Notes under the pieces: generated by a model
What the model was told of the DNA's origin: nothing
The model's database searches: none
The model's input: only the letters and a program-made list of their open reading frames with translations
Part shown: positions 23,442 through 31,662 of the stretch, piece by piece
Numbering within the stretch: the first letter of the stretch is position 1
Layout of the letters: the number at the start of each line of letters is the position of its first letter
NCBI GenBank assembly: GCA_017436675.1
Contig: JAFSCS010000039.1
Location: forward strand, 1-39,878
Length of the DNA stretch: 39,878 nt
Direction: 5' to 3'
Source of the DNA: Clostridia bacterium
GTDB lineage: Bacteria > Bacillota > Clostridia > Oscillospirales > CAG-382
Made by a program: the position numbers and the translations under genes

Positions 23442-23999
23442 ATGGAACAAAAAATGAAAAAGACACGAGTGCTCGTTGAGTGCGCGATATTGGTGGCACT
23501 TGCAGTCGTGTTGAGTTATCTTAAATTTGACGTTGGTGCAGAGGGCGGAAGCGTGAGCTTGGTAATGGTACCGCTCGTGTTGATCGCGTTTCGCCACGGA
23601 ACAGCTTGGGGTGTCGGAACGGGCTTGGTGTTCGGCTTTGTGAAATGTGTGCTCGGTGACGGGCTCGGCTGGGGACTTCCGTCGATACTTCTTGACTACG
23701 TACTTGCATACGGTGCAGTAGGGCTTGCGGGACTCTTCAGAAAAATGAAAAACGGCGTTATCTACGGAACGCTCGTCGGCGGTATGGCAAGATTTTTCGT
23801 GCATTTCTTGAGCGGAGTGCTTCTCTATGCATCATATGCAGGCCCCATCTACGGACTTGATTTCTCAAACGAAACGACAATGGGCGTCGTGCTCTATTCC
23901 ATCGTCTACAACGGGGCGTTTATGGTGCTCTCGATCATTTTGACGCTTGTAGTGATGATCTTGCTCCAAAAGGCAATGCCGAAAAAGGAAAAATTCTAA
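23442..23999 (+). CDS. thiT: Thiamine ECF transporter S component ThiT
   Basis: A 185-residue membrane protein with six helices that binds thiamine and docks with the shared ECF module. Recognisable features are ILVALAVVLSYLKFD, the loop EGGSVSLVMVPLVLIAFRHG and the helix-4 region VLGDGLGWGLPSILLDYVLAY. Direct placement behind a TPP riboswitch supports the substrate. AAAGGA lies upstream of the ATG. A terminator follows at 24024. Confidence 0.95.
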   Translation: MEQKMKKTRVLVECAILVALAVVLSYLKFDVGAEGGSVSLVMVPLVLIAFRHGTAWGVGTGLVFGFVKCVLGDGLGWGLPSILLDYVLAYGAVGLAGLFRKMKNGVIYGTLVGGMARFFVHFLSGVLLYASYAGPIYGLDFSNETTMGVVLYSIVYNGAFMVLSIILTLVVMILLQKAMPKKEKF

Positions 24000-24023
24000 A
24001 TTTTAAATAATATCCGTCTGTCG

Positions 24024-24053
24024 AAAAGCTGTTCTGAAGGGACAGCTTTTTAT
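24024..24053 (+). terminator. Intrinsic terminator after thiT
   Basis: AAAAGCTGTTC (24024-24034) pairs with GGACAGCTTTT (24040-24050) around TGAAG and runs into T-rich sequence. Confidence 0.8.
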
Positions 24054-24055
24054 TG

Positions 24056-24083
24056 TTGACTTTTCAAGCAAAATGAGTAAAAT
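24056..24083 (+). promoter_or_regulatory. nadE promoter
   Basis: TTGACT (24056-24061), 16 bases, TAAAAT (24078-24083), 34 bases before the nadE start codon and immediately after the thiT terminator. Confidence 0.6.
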
Positions 24084-24117
24084 AATATATATAATAATGA
24101 AGTAACGAGGCGAGAGT

Positions 24118-24855
24118 ATGTATGAGTTCAACGTTGCGGATGCAACGAAGCAGTGCGTCTGCTGGGTAAAGGAATGGTTCGAAAAAAACGGAAACGGATG
24201 CAAAGCCGTGCTCGGTATCTCGGGCGGAAAGGATAGCTCCGTCGTTGCCGCAATATGCGTAGAAGCGCTCGGCAAGGATAGAGTCGTCGGAGTGTTGATG
24301 CCGCAGGGTGAGCAGTTCGATATCGACTATTCGTATGAGCTTTGTGAGTTCCTCGGAATAGAGCATATCACCGTCAATATAAAGGACGCCGTTGACGGAC
24401 TTTATTCGTCGCTTGGCGATAAAATAGAGGTCAGCGCACAGGCGAAAGCAAACCTCCCTGCGAGAATACGTATGGCGACCGTGTATATGGTCTCGCAGTC
24501 GCTTGGCGGGAGAGTTGCGAACACCTGCAATCTCTCAGAGGATTGGGTAGGCTATTCGACGAGATACGGCGATGCGGCAGGAGATTTCAGCCCGCTTTCT
24601 TGCTTCACCGTCCAAGAGGTAAAAGCGATCGGCAGATATCTCGGATTGCCCGAGAAATTCACCGACAAGGTGCCGGTCGACGGACTTTGCGGAAAAACAG
24701 ACGAGGATAACCTCGGATTTACATATGAAACGCTCGATAAATATATCCGCGAGGGGATCGAGCCCGACGAAAAGACGAAGGCGAGAATAGATAGGCTCCA
24801 CGAGATCAATCAGTTCAAGCTTCGTTATATGGATTGCTTCAAATATGAAATATAA
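24118..24855 (+). CDS. nadE: NAD(+) synthase, ammonia-dependent type
   Basis: A 245-residue N-type ATP pyrophosphatase. LGISGGKDSSVVAA near residue 38 is the PP-loop, and RMATVYMVSQ with NTCNLSEDWVGYSTRYGD form the deamido-NAD and ATP site. It amidates nicotinate adenine dinucleotide to NAD+. No N-terminal nitrilase (glutaminase) domain is present, so free ammonia is the expected donor. GAGG lies 7 bases before the ATG. The last codons overlap the start of the HAD phosphatase gene. Confidence 0.92.
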   Translation: MYEFNVADATKQCVCWVKEWFEKNGNGCKAVLGISGGKDSSVVAAICVEALGKDRVVGVLMPQGEQFDIDYSYELCEFLGIEHITVNIKDAVDGLYSSLGDKIEVSAQAKANLPARIRMATVYMVSQSLGGRVANTCNLSEDWVGYSTRYGDAAGDFSPLSCFTVQEVKAIGRYLGLPEKFTDKVPVDGLCGKTDEDNLGFTYETLDKYIREGIEPDEKTKARIDRLHEINQFKLRYMDCFKYEI

Positions 24856-25606
24856 ATTACTTGTGACCGATATCGATGGCACGCTGACCGCAAACGATGG
24901 AATAATAAACGAAAAGACCGCTCATACGATAAAAAAAGCAGTCGAACACGGAATGTACGTCGTGTTGGCGAGCGGAAGAGCGTTTGCCGCGACGAAAGCG
25001 CTTCGAGAATATTTGGGACTCGTAAATATGCCGACTATCTGCCAAAACGGCGCAGTCGTAGTTGATGTCGACGGCGTGGTCGTAGAAAAATATACGCTCG
25101 GAAGTTATCTTGAACCAAGTAAAAGGGGCAAGAAATATGGATGCGGTGTCGTGGCGTGGTGCGGTGATGAGCTGTATTGCGAGAGCTACGACGAACGTGT
25201 TGCCGAATATGAAAGAATATTGGGCGTCAGCGCAAGTGTGCGCCCGTTTGACGAGCTTGATGACGTCACAAAGGTGCTTTGGATAACAACGGATGAAAAA
25301 GCAGAGCGGCTTGAAGCGGAAATGCAAAGCGATAAATACGTTTGCCACCGCTCGAGAAAGAATTTCCTCGAATTTGTGTCCAACGATGCGACAAAAGGTA
25401 ATGCGCTTGAGAGCATCGTGAGAATGCTCGGTGTCTCCGTCTCCGAAACCGTAGCCCTCGGTGACGGAATGAACGATATCAGTATGTTGAGATCAGCCGG
25501 CTTGGGCGTAGCAGTGAAAAATGCTGCTAAAGAGGCAAAGGAAAACGCCGATACCGTGATCGATACCGACGTGTGTGATTTTATTTTAGGGTTGATAGAT
25601 GCTTGA
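24845..25606 (+). CDS. Cof-type HAD-IIB phosphatase
   Basis: A 253-residue cytoplasmic phosphatase of the Cof/YidA subfamily. Motif I DIDGTLT is near the N-terminus, motif II VLASGRAF near residue 40, and motif IV GDGMNDISMLRSAG near 207, with a C2-type cap between. Such enzymes hydrolyse sugar phosphates or cofactor phosphates; the substrate is unknown. It overlaps nadE by 11 bases and is co-transcribed with it. Its 3' end overlaps the convergent DUF2809 gene by 26 bases. Confidence 0.9.
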   Translation: MKYKLLVTDIDGTLTANDGIINEKTAHTIKKAVEHGMYVVLASGRAFAATKALREYLGLVNMPTICQNGAVVVDVDGVVVEKYTLGSYLEPSKRGKKYGCGVVAWCGDELYCESYDERVAEYERILGVSASVRPFDELDDVTKVLWITTDEKAERLEAEMQSDKYVCHRSRKNFLEFVSNDATKGNALESIVRMLGVSVSETVALGDGMNDISMLRSAGLGVAVKNAAKEAKENADTVIDTDVCDFILGLIDA

Positions 25607-25961
25607 TCAATACGTCAAGCGGATAGATCAAAATGGTGCCACAGAGATAGCAAAGTATGTCGAGCCACGAAAAGCTCGTTCCGATAAGCGTCTCGAGTAA
25701 TACACCTCCGCCGAGTAGCTCAGCGAGGTCAAGATATTGCGTTATCTCGACGCAAACGGCGAATACGAAAACGTATATAGGTAAAAGCCTCGGCTTTTCG
25801 GGCAACACTACCCGCACAGCACAATATACGAGTATCACCACGAGCACGTCTCCGAAATACGGGCGGATGAAGCGGTCGCGAACGAAAAGTGCAATAAACA
25901 GCTCTATTAAAAATAATACTGCGGAAAGGGAGAGATAAACGAGTCTTTTCCTTTTTAACAT
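25581..25961 (-). CDS. DUF2809 membrane protein (YjgA-like)
   Basis: A 126-residue protein with four predicted helices. RDRFIRPYFGDVLVVILVY and the final region SWLDILCYLCGTILIYPLD are the DUF2809 signature. Function unknown. It is convergent with the upstream HAD gene and overlaps its last 26 bases, with no terminator between. No strong minus-strand promoter was recognised in the 135 bases shared with the divergent antiporter gene. Confidence 0.82.
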   Translation of the reverse strand: MLKRKRLVYLSLSAVLFLIELFIALFVRDRFIRPYFGDVLVVILVYCAVRVVLPEKPRLLPIYVFVFAVCVEITQYLDLAELLGGGVLLETLIGTSFSWLDILCYLCGTILIYPLDVLIKHLSTLK

Positions 25962-26016
25962 TTTTTGCTCCTATTTGCTAAATTGTGTGCGGATGTGTCT
26001 TTTTTCAAAAAAGGGT

Positions 26017-26044
26017 TTGACATTCCGCCTTGTTTGAATATAAT
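26017..26044 (+). promoter_or_regulatory. Promoter of the CPA2 antiporter gene
   Basis: TTGACA (26017-26022), 16 bases, TATAAT (26039-26044): both boxes are consensus. The start codon is 52 bases downstream. Confidence 0.8.
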
Positions 26045-26096
26045 TATAACATCAGAATATATATAAATCAATAGATAAAGAAAAGTATGGTACATT

Positions 26097-27335
26097 ATGA
26101 TAAAATATATAGAAGGACTTGACGTAAATATACAAATATTGCTCTCGCTCTGCTTCATTTTGCTCGCAGGCTTCGGTATGACGAGACTGACTAATCTCGT
26201 GAAGCTGCCGAAGGTCAGCGGGTTCATTATCGCGGGAATTTTGATCGGTCCTCACGTTCTTGGCTTCGTGCCCGAGCGGATGATCGATGGAATGAGCTTT
26301 ATCAGCGACGTTGCACTCGCGTTTATCGCGTTCGGTATCGGAAAATATTTCAAATTCTCCGTTTTGAAGCACGGGGGACTAAAGGTCATAATATTGACCT
26401 TGATGGAATCTATTCCTGCAGGAGTGGTAACGGCAGTTGCGTTGAAATATATCTTTTCGCTCGATTGGTCGTTCGCAATTTTGCTTGGCTCGATCGCCGC
26501 CACAACTGCGCCCGCAAGCACGATGATGACGATAAAGCAATATAAAGCGAAGGGCGATTTCGTCAATACGCTTTTGCAGGTCGTTGCTCTTGATAACGTC
26601 ATCTGCCTTTTTGCGTTCAGCGTCGTTTTGGCAATATGCGGCGCGCATTATGAGGGCGGTGTCGGTGCGACCGACGTCGTGATGCCGATAGTGTATAATA
26701 TCGGCGGTATCCTTCTCGGCGCGTTGTGCGGTTGGATACTGAATATTATGATAACGCCGAGCCGTAGTGACGACAGCAGATTGATCCTTATGGTCGCGCT
26801 GCTTCTCGGATTGTCGGGCGCTTGTGCGATAGTGGATATCTCTCCGCTTTTGTCGTGTATGGTGTTCGGTATGGTCTATATCAATCTCACAAAGGATAAG
26901 CATCTGTTCCGTCAGGCAGATAAGTTCACCCCGCCCTTTATGGAGCTGTTCTTCATCATCTCGGGAATGAACCTCGATATCACCGCACTGAAGTCGGTCG
27001 GCTTGATCGGATTGACCTATTTTTTGATAAGAATAGTATTAAAATACCTCGGTTCATATTTTGGAGTTGTTCTGGTAAAGGGCGAGGCTACGGTGAAAAA
27101 ATATCTCGGACTCGCGTTGATCCCGCAGGCAGGTGTTGCGATCGGTCTCGCATTCTTGGGTAGCCGTGCGCTCCCGAAGGAGCTTGGAGATACCCTTTTG
27201 ACGATCATACTCTCGTCATCGGTGCTCTATGAATTGATCGGTCCGGCATGCGCAAAATACGCTATCTTCCGCTCGGGCGACATAAAAAAGAAGAAGAAAA
27301 ATGAGAAAAAGGCGGAAGAAAAGCCCGAGGATTGA
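26097..27335 (+). CDS. Cation:proton antiporter, CPA2 (KefB/NapA-like) family
   Basis: A 412-residue membrane protein with about 12-13 helices. LVKLPKVSGFIIAGILIGPH near residue 40 is the typical CPA2 start, and LGSIAATTAPASTMM and ALIPQAGVAIGLAF are conserved half-helix and late-helix segments. It exchanges Na+ or K+ for protons across the membrane. The C-terminus is a short Lys/Glu-rich tail without a TrkA-N domain, so there is no visible nucleotide control. The ribosome binding site is weak. It is transcribed alone from the promoter at 26017-26044. Confidence 0.88.
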   Translation: MIKYIEGLDVNIQILLSLCFILLAGFGMTRLTNLVKLPKVSGFIIAGILIGPHVLGFVPERMIDGMSFISDVALAFIAFGIGKYFKFSVLKHGGLKVIILTLMESIPAGVVTAVALKYIFSLDWSFAILLGSIAATTAPASTMMTIKQYKAKGDFVNTLLQVVALDNVICLFAFSVVLAICGAHYEGGVGATDVVMPIVYNIGGILLGALCGWILNIMITPSRSDDSRLILMVALLLGLSGACAIVDISPLLSCMVFGMVYINLTKDKHLFRQADKFTPPFMELFFIISGMNLDITALKSVGLIGLTYFLIRIVLKYLGSYFGVVLVKGEATVKKYLGLALIPQAGVAIGLAFLGSRALPKELGDTLLTIILSSSVLYELIGPACAKYAIFRSGDIKKKKKNEKKAEEKPED

Positions 27336-27360
27336 CAAAAACGCTTTAATATGTTAAAAT
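27332..27360 (+). promoter_or_regulatory. gltA promoter overlapping the antiporter stop codon
   Basis: TTGACA (27332-27337), 17 bases, TAAAAT (27355-27360). The -35 box overlaps the antiporter TGA (27333-27335). The predicted start, near 27367, falls inside the left arm of the terminator hairpin at 27362-27402. Confidence 0.7.
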
Positions 27361-27361
27361 G

Positions 27362-27406
27362 ATGTCGAAAGAAGAATTTGAAACGGTTCGTTCTTTCGGC
27401 ATTTTT
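27362..27406 (+). terminator. Antiporter terminator that spans the gltA transcription start
   Basis: ATGTCGAAAGAA (27362-27373) pairs with TTCTTTCGGCAT (27391-27402), with one G-T pair, followed by TTTTT. The full stem can form only in transcripts coming from upstream. Confidence 0.8.
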
Positions 27407-27446
27407 GTTTTGAAAAAACTGTTATTATATAAATTGGAGAAAACAG

Positions 27447-28808
27447 ATGGCGAAAAATTATTCGAAAATGACACCCGAGATAGAAGCACTCGCATCTATC
27501 TGTAAAGAGAATACAAAAATTGACGTTGAGCTTTATACCAAATATGACGTAAAGCGCGGTCTTCGTGACCTCAACGGTAAGGGCGTCTTAACGGGACTTA
27601 CCGATATCTCCGAGATCCGCCAAAATAAGATCGTCGACGGCAAGACTGTTCCGACTGACGGAAAGCTCTTCTATCGCGGATATAACGTAGAGTCGCTCAT
27701 CGATGGCTTCGTGTCGGACGGAAGATTTGGCTTTGAAGAAACGATGTATCTCCTTTTGTTCGGAGAGCTACCGACAAATGAGCAGCTCGCCGAGTTCAAC
27801 GAGATCGTCGCGAATTACAGAACGCTTCCGAAGAATTTCGTTCGTGACGTCGTGATGAAGGCTTCCAATAACGATATTATGAATAGCCTCACGCGTAGCA
27901 TATTGACGCTACATTCCTATGATAAACGCGCCAACGATACGTCCGTCGATAACGTGCTTCGCCAATGTCTCCAGCTCTGTGCACTGATGCCGATGCTGTC
28001 CGTGTACGGCTACCAAGCGTATAACCACTATCACGTCGGAAAGAGCTTCTTTATCCACGCACCTGAAAAGAAGCTTTCCACGGCGGAAAATATACTCCAC
28101 TTGCTCAGAAACGATAGCCAATATACAGAGCTTGAGGCTCGAGTGCTCGACCTCGCGCTCGTGCTCCACGCCGAGCACGGCGGCGGTAATAACTCAACGT
28201 TCACAACGCACGTCGTTACCTCGTCGGGCACCGATACCTATTCCGCAATATCAGCCGCGCTTTGCTCGCTAAAGGGTCCGAAGCACGGCGGAGCGAATAT
28301 TAAGGTCGTCGAGATGTTCGAGGATATCAAATCAGAGATCAGCGATTGGACGGACGACGAAGAGATATCGGCTTATCTTGAGAGGATACTCGATAAGGAA
28401 GCGTTTGACCGCTCGGGACTGATCTACGGTATGGGACACGCCGTTTATTCCATCTCCGACCCGAGAGCGAGAGTGTTCAAAAAATACGTTGCCGAGCTGT
28501 CAAGCGAAAAACGGCTCTCGAAGGAGTTCGACCTCTATTCACGTGTCGAAAGACTCGCCGCAGAGGTGATCGCGAAGAAAAAGAAGATATATAAAGGCGT
28601 TTCCGCCAACGTCGATTTCTATAGCGGATTTGCATATCGTATGCTCGGTCTTCCGAAGGAGCTCTATACCCCGATATTCGCCGTGTCGCGTATCGCAGGC
28701 TGGAGCGCACATCGACTCGAGGAGCTCATCAACGCAGGTAAGATCATCCGCCCCGCATATATGAGTATATCCCAAGAACGCGATTACGTAAAAATGAATG
28801 ATAGATAA
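27447..28808 (+). CDS. gltA: Citrate synthase
   Basis: A 453-residue citrate/2-methylcitrate synthase, which condenses oxaloacetate with acetyl-CoA. KLFYRGYNVESLI marks the N-terminal region, and the catalytic histidine and aspartate regions are LHAEHGGGNNSTF, GPKHGGANIKV and GMGHAVYSISDPRA. The length is slightly above the usual 380-430 residues because of an N-terminal extension (about 1-60) seen in clostridial forms. GGAG precedes the ATG. It is monocistronic. No aconitase or isocitrate dehydrogenase is nearby, so a role in glutamate synthesis is likely but inferred. Confidence 0.92.
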   Translation: MAKNYSKMTPEIEALASICKENTKIDVELYTKYDVKRGLRDLNGKGVLTGLTDISEIRQNKIVDGKTVPTDGKLFYRGYNVESLIDGFVSDGRFGFEETMYLLLFGELPTNEQLAEFNEIVANYRTLPKNFVRDVVMKASNNDIMNSLTRSILTLHSYDKRANDTSVDNVLRQCLQLCALMPMLSVYGYQAYNHYHVGKSFFIHAPEKKLSTAENILHLLRNDSQYTELEARVLDLALVLHAEHGGGNNSTFTTHVVTSSGTDTYSAISAALCSLKGPKHGGANIKVVEMFEDIKSEISDWTDDEEISAYLERILDKEAFDRSGLIYGMGHAVYSISDPRARVFKKYVAELSSEKRLSKEFDLYSRVERLAAEVIAKKKKIYKGVSANVDFYSGFAYRMLGLPKELYTPIFAVSRIAGWSAHRLEELINAGKIIRPAYMSISQERDYVKMNDR

Positions 28809-28815
28809 TAATTCA

Positions 28816-28845
28816 TACCCGAAGGGAAGATACCCTTCGGGTATT
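28816..28845 (+). terminator. Perfect hairpin after gltA
   Basis: ATACCCGAAGGG (28816-28827) and CCCTTCGGGTAT (28834-28845) form a perfect 12-base stem with loop AAGATA. The tail TGTGCTAATT has no U-tract, so it may act as an mRNA 3' stabiliser or a weak terminator. Confidence 0.6.
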
Positions 28846-28884
28846 GTGCTAATTAAACAGCGCTTATTTATATCATTATCCCTA

Positions 28885-28913
28885 TTGACTTAAGTGCTAA
28901 ATAGTTATATAAT
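28885..28913 (+). promoter_or_regulatory. Histidine operon promoter 1
   Basis: TTGACT (28885-28890), 17 bases, TATAAT (28908-28913). It is the upstream member of a tandem pair 53 bases apart. Confidence 0.65.
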
Positions 28914-28937
28914 GATAAAATAAATTTATTATGCGTA

Positions 28938-28966
28938 TTGACTTTTGCTTTGTAATATGTTAGTAT
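28938..28966 (+). promoter_or_regulatory. Histidine operon promoter 2
   Basis: TTGACT (28938-28943), 17 bases, TAGTAT (28961-28966). Both promoters carry TATTGACTT. The start near 28973 leaves a leader of only about 34 bases before hisZ, too short for a T-box. Confidence 0.6.
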
Positions 28967-29006
28967 AGTAAAGTATTAAAGTGAAATGCAGAAATGGGGC
29001 AGATCA

Positions 29007-30113
29007 ATGTTCACGATAGATGATAGATTGTTGAAAAATGACGAGAGAGCAGTTTATAAATTAAGGAAGCTTTTTTCCGATTATGGATATCTCCATTATA
29101 AAGTTAATAAATTCGAGGGGTATGATTTCTATGCGAAGAATAAGGATTTTCTCAAAAGCGAGAATATCCTGACCTTCCCCGACACTAACGGAAATCTGAA
29201 GGCGCTGAAGCCCGACGTAACTCTTTCGATCGTGAAGAACGCGGCGCTTGACGGCGGTGTTTTGAAGCTCTTCTATAACGAGAGCGTATATCGTCCGTCT
29301 CATGAAACGGGATCGTTTCGCGAGATAATGCAGACGGGACTTGAGTGTATCGGTGATATCGGTCAATATGAGATGGGAGAGGTCTTGATGCTCGCCGCAA
29401 AGAGCCTTTTGTGTATCAGCGAGAGCTATCTCCTCGATATCTCGCATATGGGACTCGTCTCCGAGATATTCGAGCTTGCGGGAGTGAAGAATTGCGACGT
29501 GCTCTTGAAGCTTTTGGGCGAAAAGAACGTCCACGAGCTTGAGGAAGTGTGCAGAACCGACGGTGTGTCGGAGGATTGGATCGAAAAAATATCGAGTCTT
29601 TGCCGTATCTACGGACGTCCGAGCGAGGTATTACCGAAGCTTCTTTCCGATTTTGGTGATACTAACGGCTATAAAGAGCTGAGCGATATATCTGCAATAA
29701 TGGAAAAATACGGACTCGAGGAGAAGATACGTATCGATTTCTCACTCGTAAACGATATGAATTATTATAACGGATTGATATTCCAAGGCTTTATCGACGG
29801 TATCACGAGCGTGTTCCTCTCGGGCGGAAGATATGATAAGCTCGTCGAGAAGCTGAAAAGAAAGGGCGGTGCCGTTGGATTCGCACTCTCGCTCGACCTT
29901 TTGGAAAGATATGGCGGCGAGTCGAGAGAGAAAGACGTTGACGTGTTATTGCTCGTCGATGACGATGTGGCTGCAGAGGAAATACTGCTTGCCGCTGAAA
30001 AGATCAGAGAAAGCGGAGCGTCCGTTCGCGTCGAGAGATCAAGCTTGTCCGGCGTTAAATACGGAGAATGCAAAAGGCTGACGAAAAACGGCATCTGTGA
30101 GGTAGACAAATGA
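29007..30113 (+). CDS. hisZ: ATP phosphoribosyltransferase regulatory subunit HisZ
   Basis: A 368-residue HisRS paralogue without tRNA-charging activity that forms the active ATP phosphoribosyltransferase with the short HisG encoded next. Class II synthetase remnants are visible: KFEGYDFYAKN, the motif 2-like YNESVYRPSHETGSFREIMQ and the late GGRYDKLVEK. The C-terminal anticodon-binding domain is reduced, as expected for HisZ. Two in-frame ATGs occur, 28986 and 29007. The second is preferred because it fits the family start and leaves a leader; an upstream start would leave a 13-base leader. It is the first gene of the his operon and overlaps hisG by ATGA. Confidence 0.9.
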   Translation: MFTIDDRLLKNDERAVYKLRKLFSDYGYLHYKVNKFEGYDFYAKNKDFLKSENILTFPDTNGNLKALKPDVTLSIVKNAALDGGVLKLFYNESVYRPSHETGSFREIMQTGLECIGDIGQYEMGEVLMLAAKSLLCISESYLLDISHMGLVSEIFELAGVKNCDVLLKLLGEKNVHELEEVCRTDGVSEDWIEKISSLCRIYGRPSEVLPKLLSDFGDTNGYKELSDISAIMEKYGLEEKIRIDFSLVNDMNYYNGLIFQGFIDGITSVFLSGGRYDKLVEKLKRKGGAVGFALSLDLLERYGGESREKDVDVLLLVDDDVAAEEILLAAEKIRESGASVRVERSSLSGVKYGECKRLTKNGICEVDK

Positions 30114-30733
30114 TAAACGTAGCATTACCGAAGGGAAGGCTCGGAGAAAAGGTGTATTCGATCTTTGAGAGTATCGGATACGAATGTCCGTCCATCCACG
30201 AAAACAATAGAAAATTGACATTCGAGAACGAGGAAAAGGGTGTGAGATATTTTTGGGTGAAGCCGTCCGACGTTGCAATATACGTTGAGCACGGCGTTGC
30301 CGATATCGGCGTTGCGGGAAAGGATATTTTGCTTGAATATACTCCCGACGTGTATGAGCTCGTTGACCTCGGCATCGGAAAATGCAGAATGGCTGTCGCA
30401 GGGAAGAAGGACTTTTTTGACAACAACGACAAGACCTTGCGCGTTGCGACGAAGTTTCCCAATATCGCAAAGGCGTATTACGAGTCCAAAAGCAGAGAGA
30501 TCGATATAATAAAATTGAACGGATCGATCGAGCTTGCACCTGTTTTGGGACTTTCCGACGTCATCGTCGATATCGTCGAAACGGGAAAGACGCTCTATGA
30601 AAACGACCTCGAGCCGTTTGAGACCATCGTGCCGATAAGCGCAAGGCTCATCTCAAATAAGGTCAGCTATAAATTCAAAAACGAAAGCATCACCGAGCTT
30701 TGCAGAGCGCTCGGCGAATGGCTGAAAAAATAA
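30110..30733 (+). CDS. hisG: ATP phosphoribosyltransferase catalytic subunit, short form HisG
   Basis: A 207-residue enzyme for the first step of histidine synthesis, joining ATP and PRPP. NVALPKGRLGEKVY at the start and GLSDVIVDIVETGKTL near residue 155 (PRPP-binding loop) are diagnostic. The C-terminal feedback-regulatory domain of long HisG is missing, so HisZ supplies regulation. Start and upstream stop overlap in ATGA. Confidence 0.95.
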   Translation: MINVALPKGRLGEKVYSIFESIGYECPSIHENNRKLTFENEEKGVRYFWVKPSDVAIYVEHGVADIGVAGKDILLEYTPDVYELVDLGIGKCRMAVAGKKDFFDNNDKTLRVATKFPNIAKAYYESKSREIDIIKLNGSIELAPVLGLSDVIVDIVETGKTLYENDLEPFETIVPISARLISNKVSYKFKNESITELCRALGEWLKK

Positions 30734-30753
30734 GATCAAAGTTGGTGTTATAA

Positions 30754-31662
30754 ATGATAAAAATATATAAAAAGGGTGAAACAGAGGTATTTTTGCGCGA
30801 AAGCGGTCAAGCGAAGCGCGAGATAGCGGAGTCTGTTGAAAAAATAATCAAAAACGTAGAACAAAACGGAGATGCGGCACTTCGCGAATATTCGCGCTTG
30901 TTCGATAAAGCAGAGCTTGACGATATCGAGGTCAGCGAAGCGGAGATAGATGCCGCATTTGATTCGGTGGAGCCGAGATTTATCGAGATCTTGGAAAAAG
31001 CTGCGCAAAATATCAGAGATTACCACTCAAAGCAGGTCAGAAACGGATATATCATCAGCGAAAAGGACGGACAACTGCTCGGGCAGAAGCTTTTGCCCAT
31101 CGAAAAGGTGGGACTGTATATACCCGGCGGCACTGCACCGCTTCCTTCGTCGGTGCTTATGAACTGTATTCCCGCAAAGCTCGCGGGCTGCAATAGTATC
31201 GTTATGGTGTCACCCCCGACGTATAACGGAACGATCAACCCCGTTATCTTGGCAGCGGCAAGGATAGCAGGTGTCGACAAGGTGTATAAGATCGGTGGAG
31301 CACAAGCCATCGCCGCGCTTGCTTGCGGTACGGAAACCGTAATAAAGGTCGACAAGATCGTGGGCCCGGGCAACGCGTTCGTTGCCGAAGCGAAAAGACA
31401 AGTATATGGCAGAGTATCGATCGATATGATCGCAGGCCCGAGCGATATCCTCGTTGTAGCCGACAAAAAGAGTGATCCGACCTTCGTCGCGGCAGATATG
31501 CTCAGCCAAGCGGAGCACGATAAAATGGCAACGGCAGTACTCGTGACCGACAGCGAGATGCTCGCAAAGAGCGTTTCTCTCGAGATAGAGCGTCAACTCG
31601 ACTTGCTCCCGAGAAGCGAGATAGCGAGAGCGTCGATCGAAAATAACGGAAAGATAATTTAG
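30754..31662 (+). pseudogene. hisD: Histidinol dehydrogenase, N-terminal part of a frameshifted hisD
   Basis: These 302 codons cover about the first 70% of HisD, the NAD+-dependent enzyme that oxidises L-histidinol to L-histidine in two steps. Seen are GLYIPGGTAPLPSSVLM, KIGGAQAIAALACGT, VGPGNAFVAEAKR and MIAGPSDILV. SQAEHDKMA carries the zinc ligands Gln252 and His255. The frame ends at TAG 31660-31662, in the middle of the conserved NNGKII-(I/L)VDS segment, and the family sequence continues at once in another frame. Restoring one T in ATTTAG would join them as a 425-residue protein, a normal length. Either a real mutation or a base error at a T run explains it. Confidence 0.9.

Noticed and set aside
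28966..29006. A histidine T-box or attenuator leader before hisZ.
   Set aside because: Only about 34 bases lie between the predicted start and the ATG, with no histidine codon run and no terminator hairpin.
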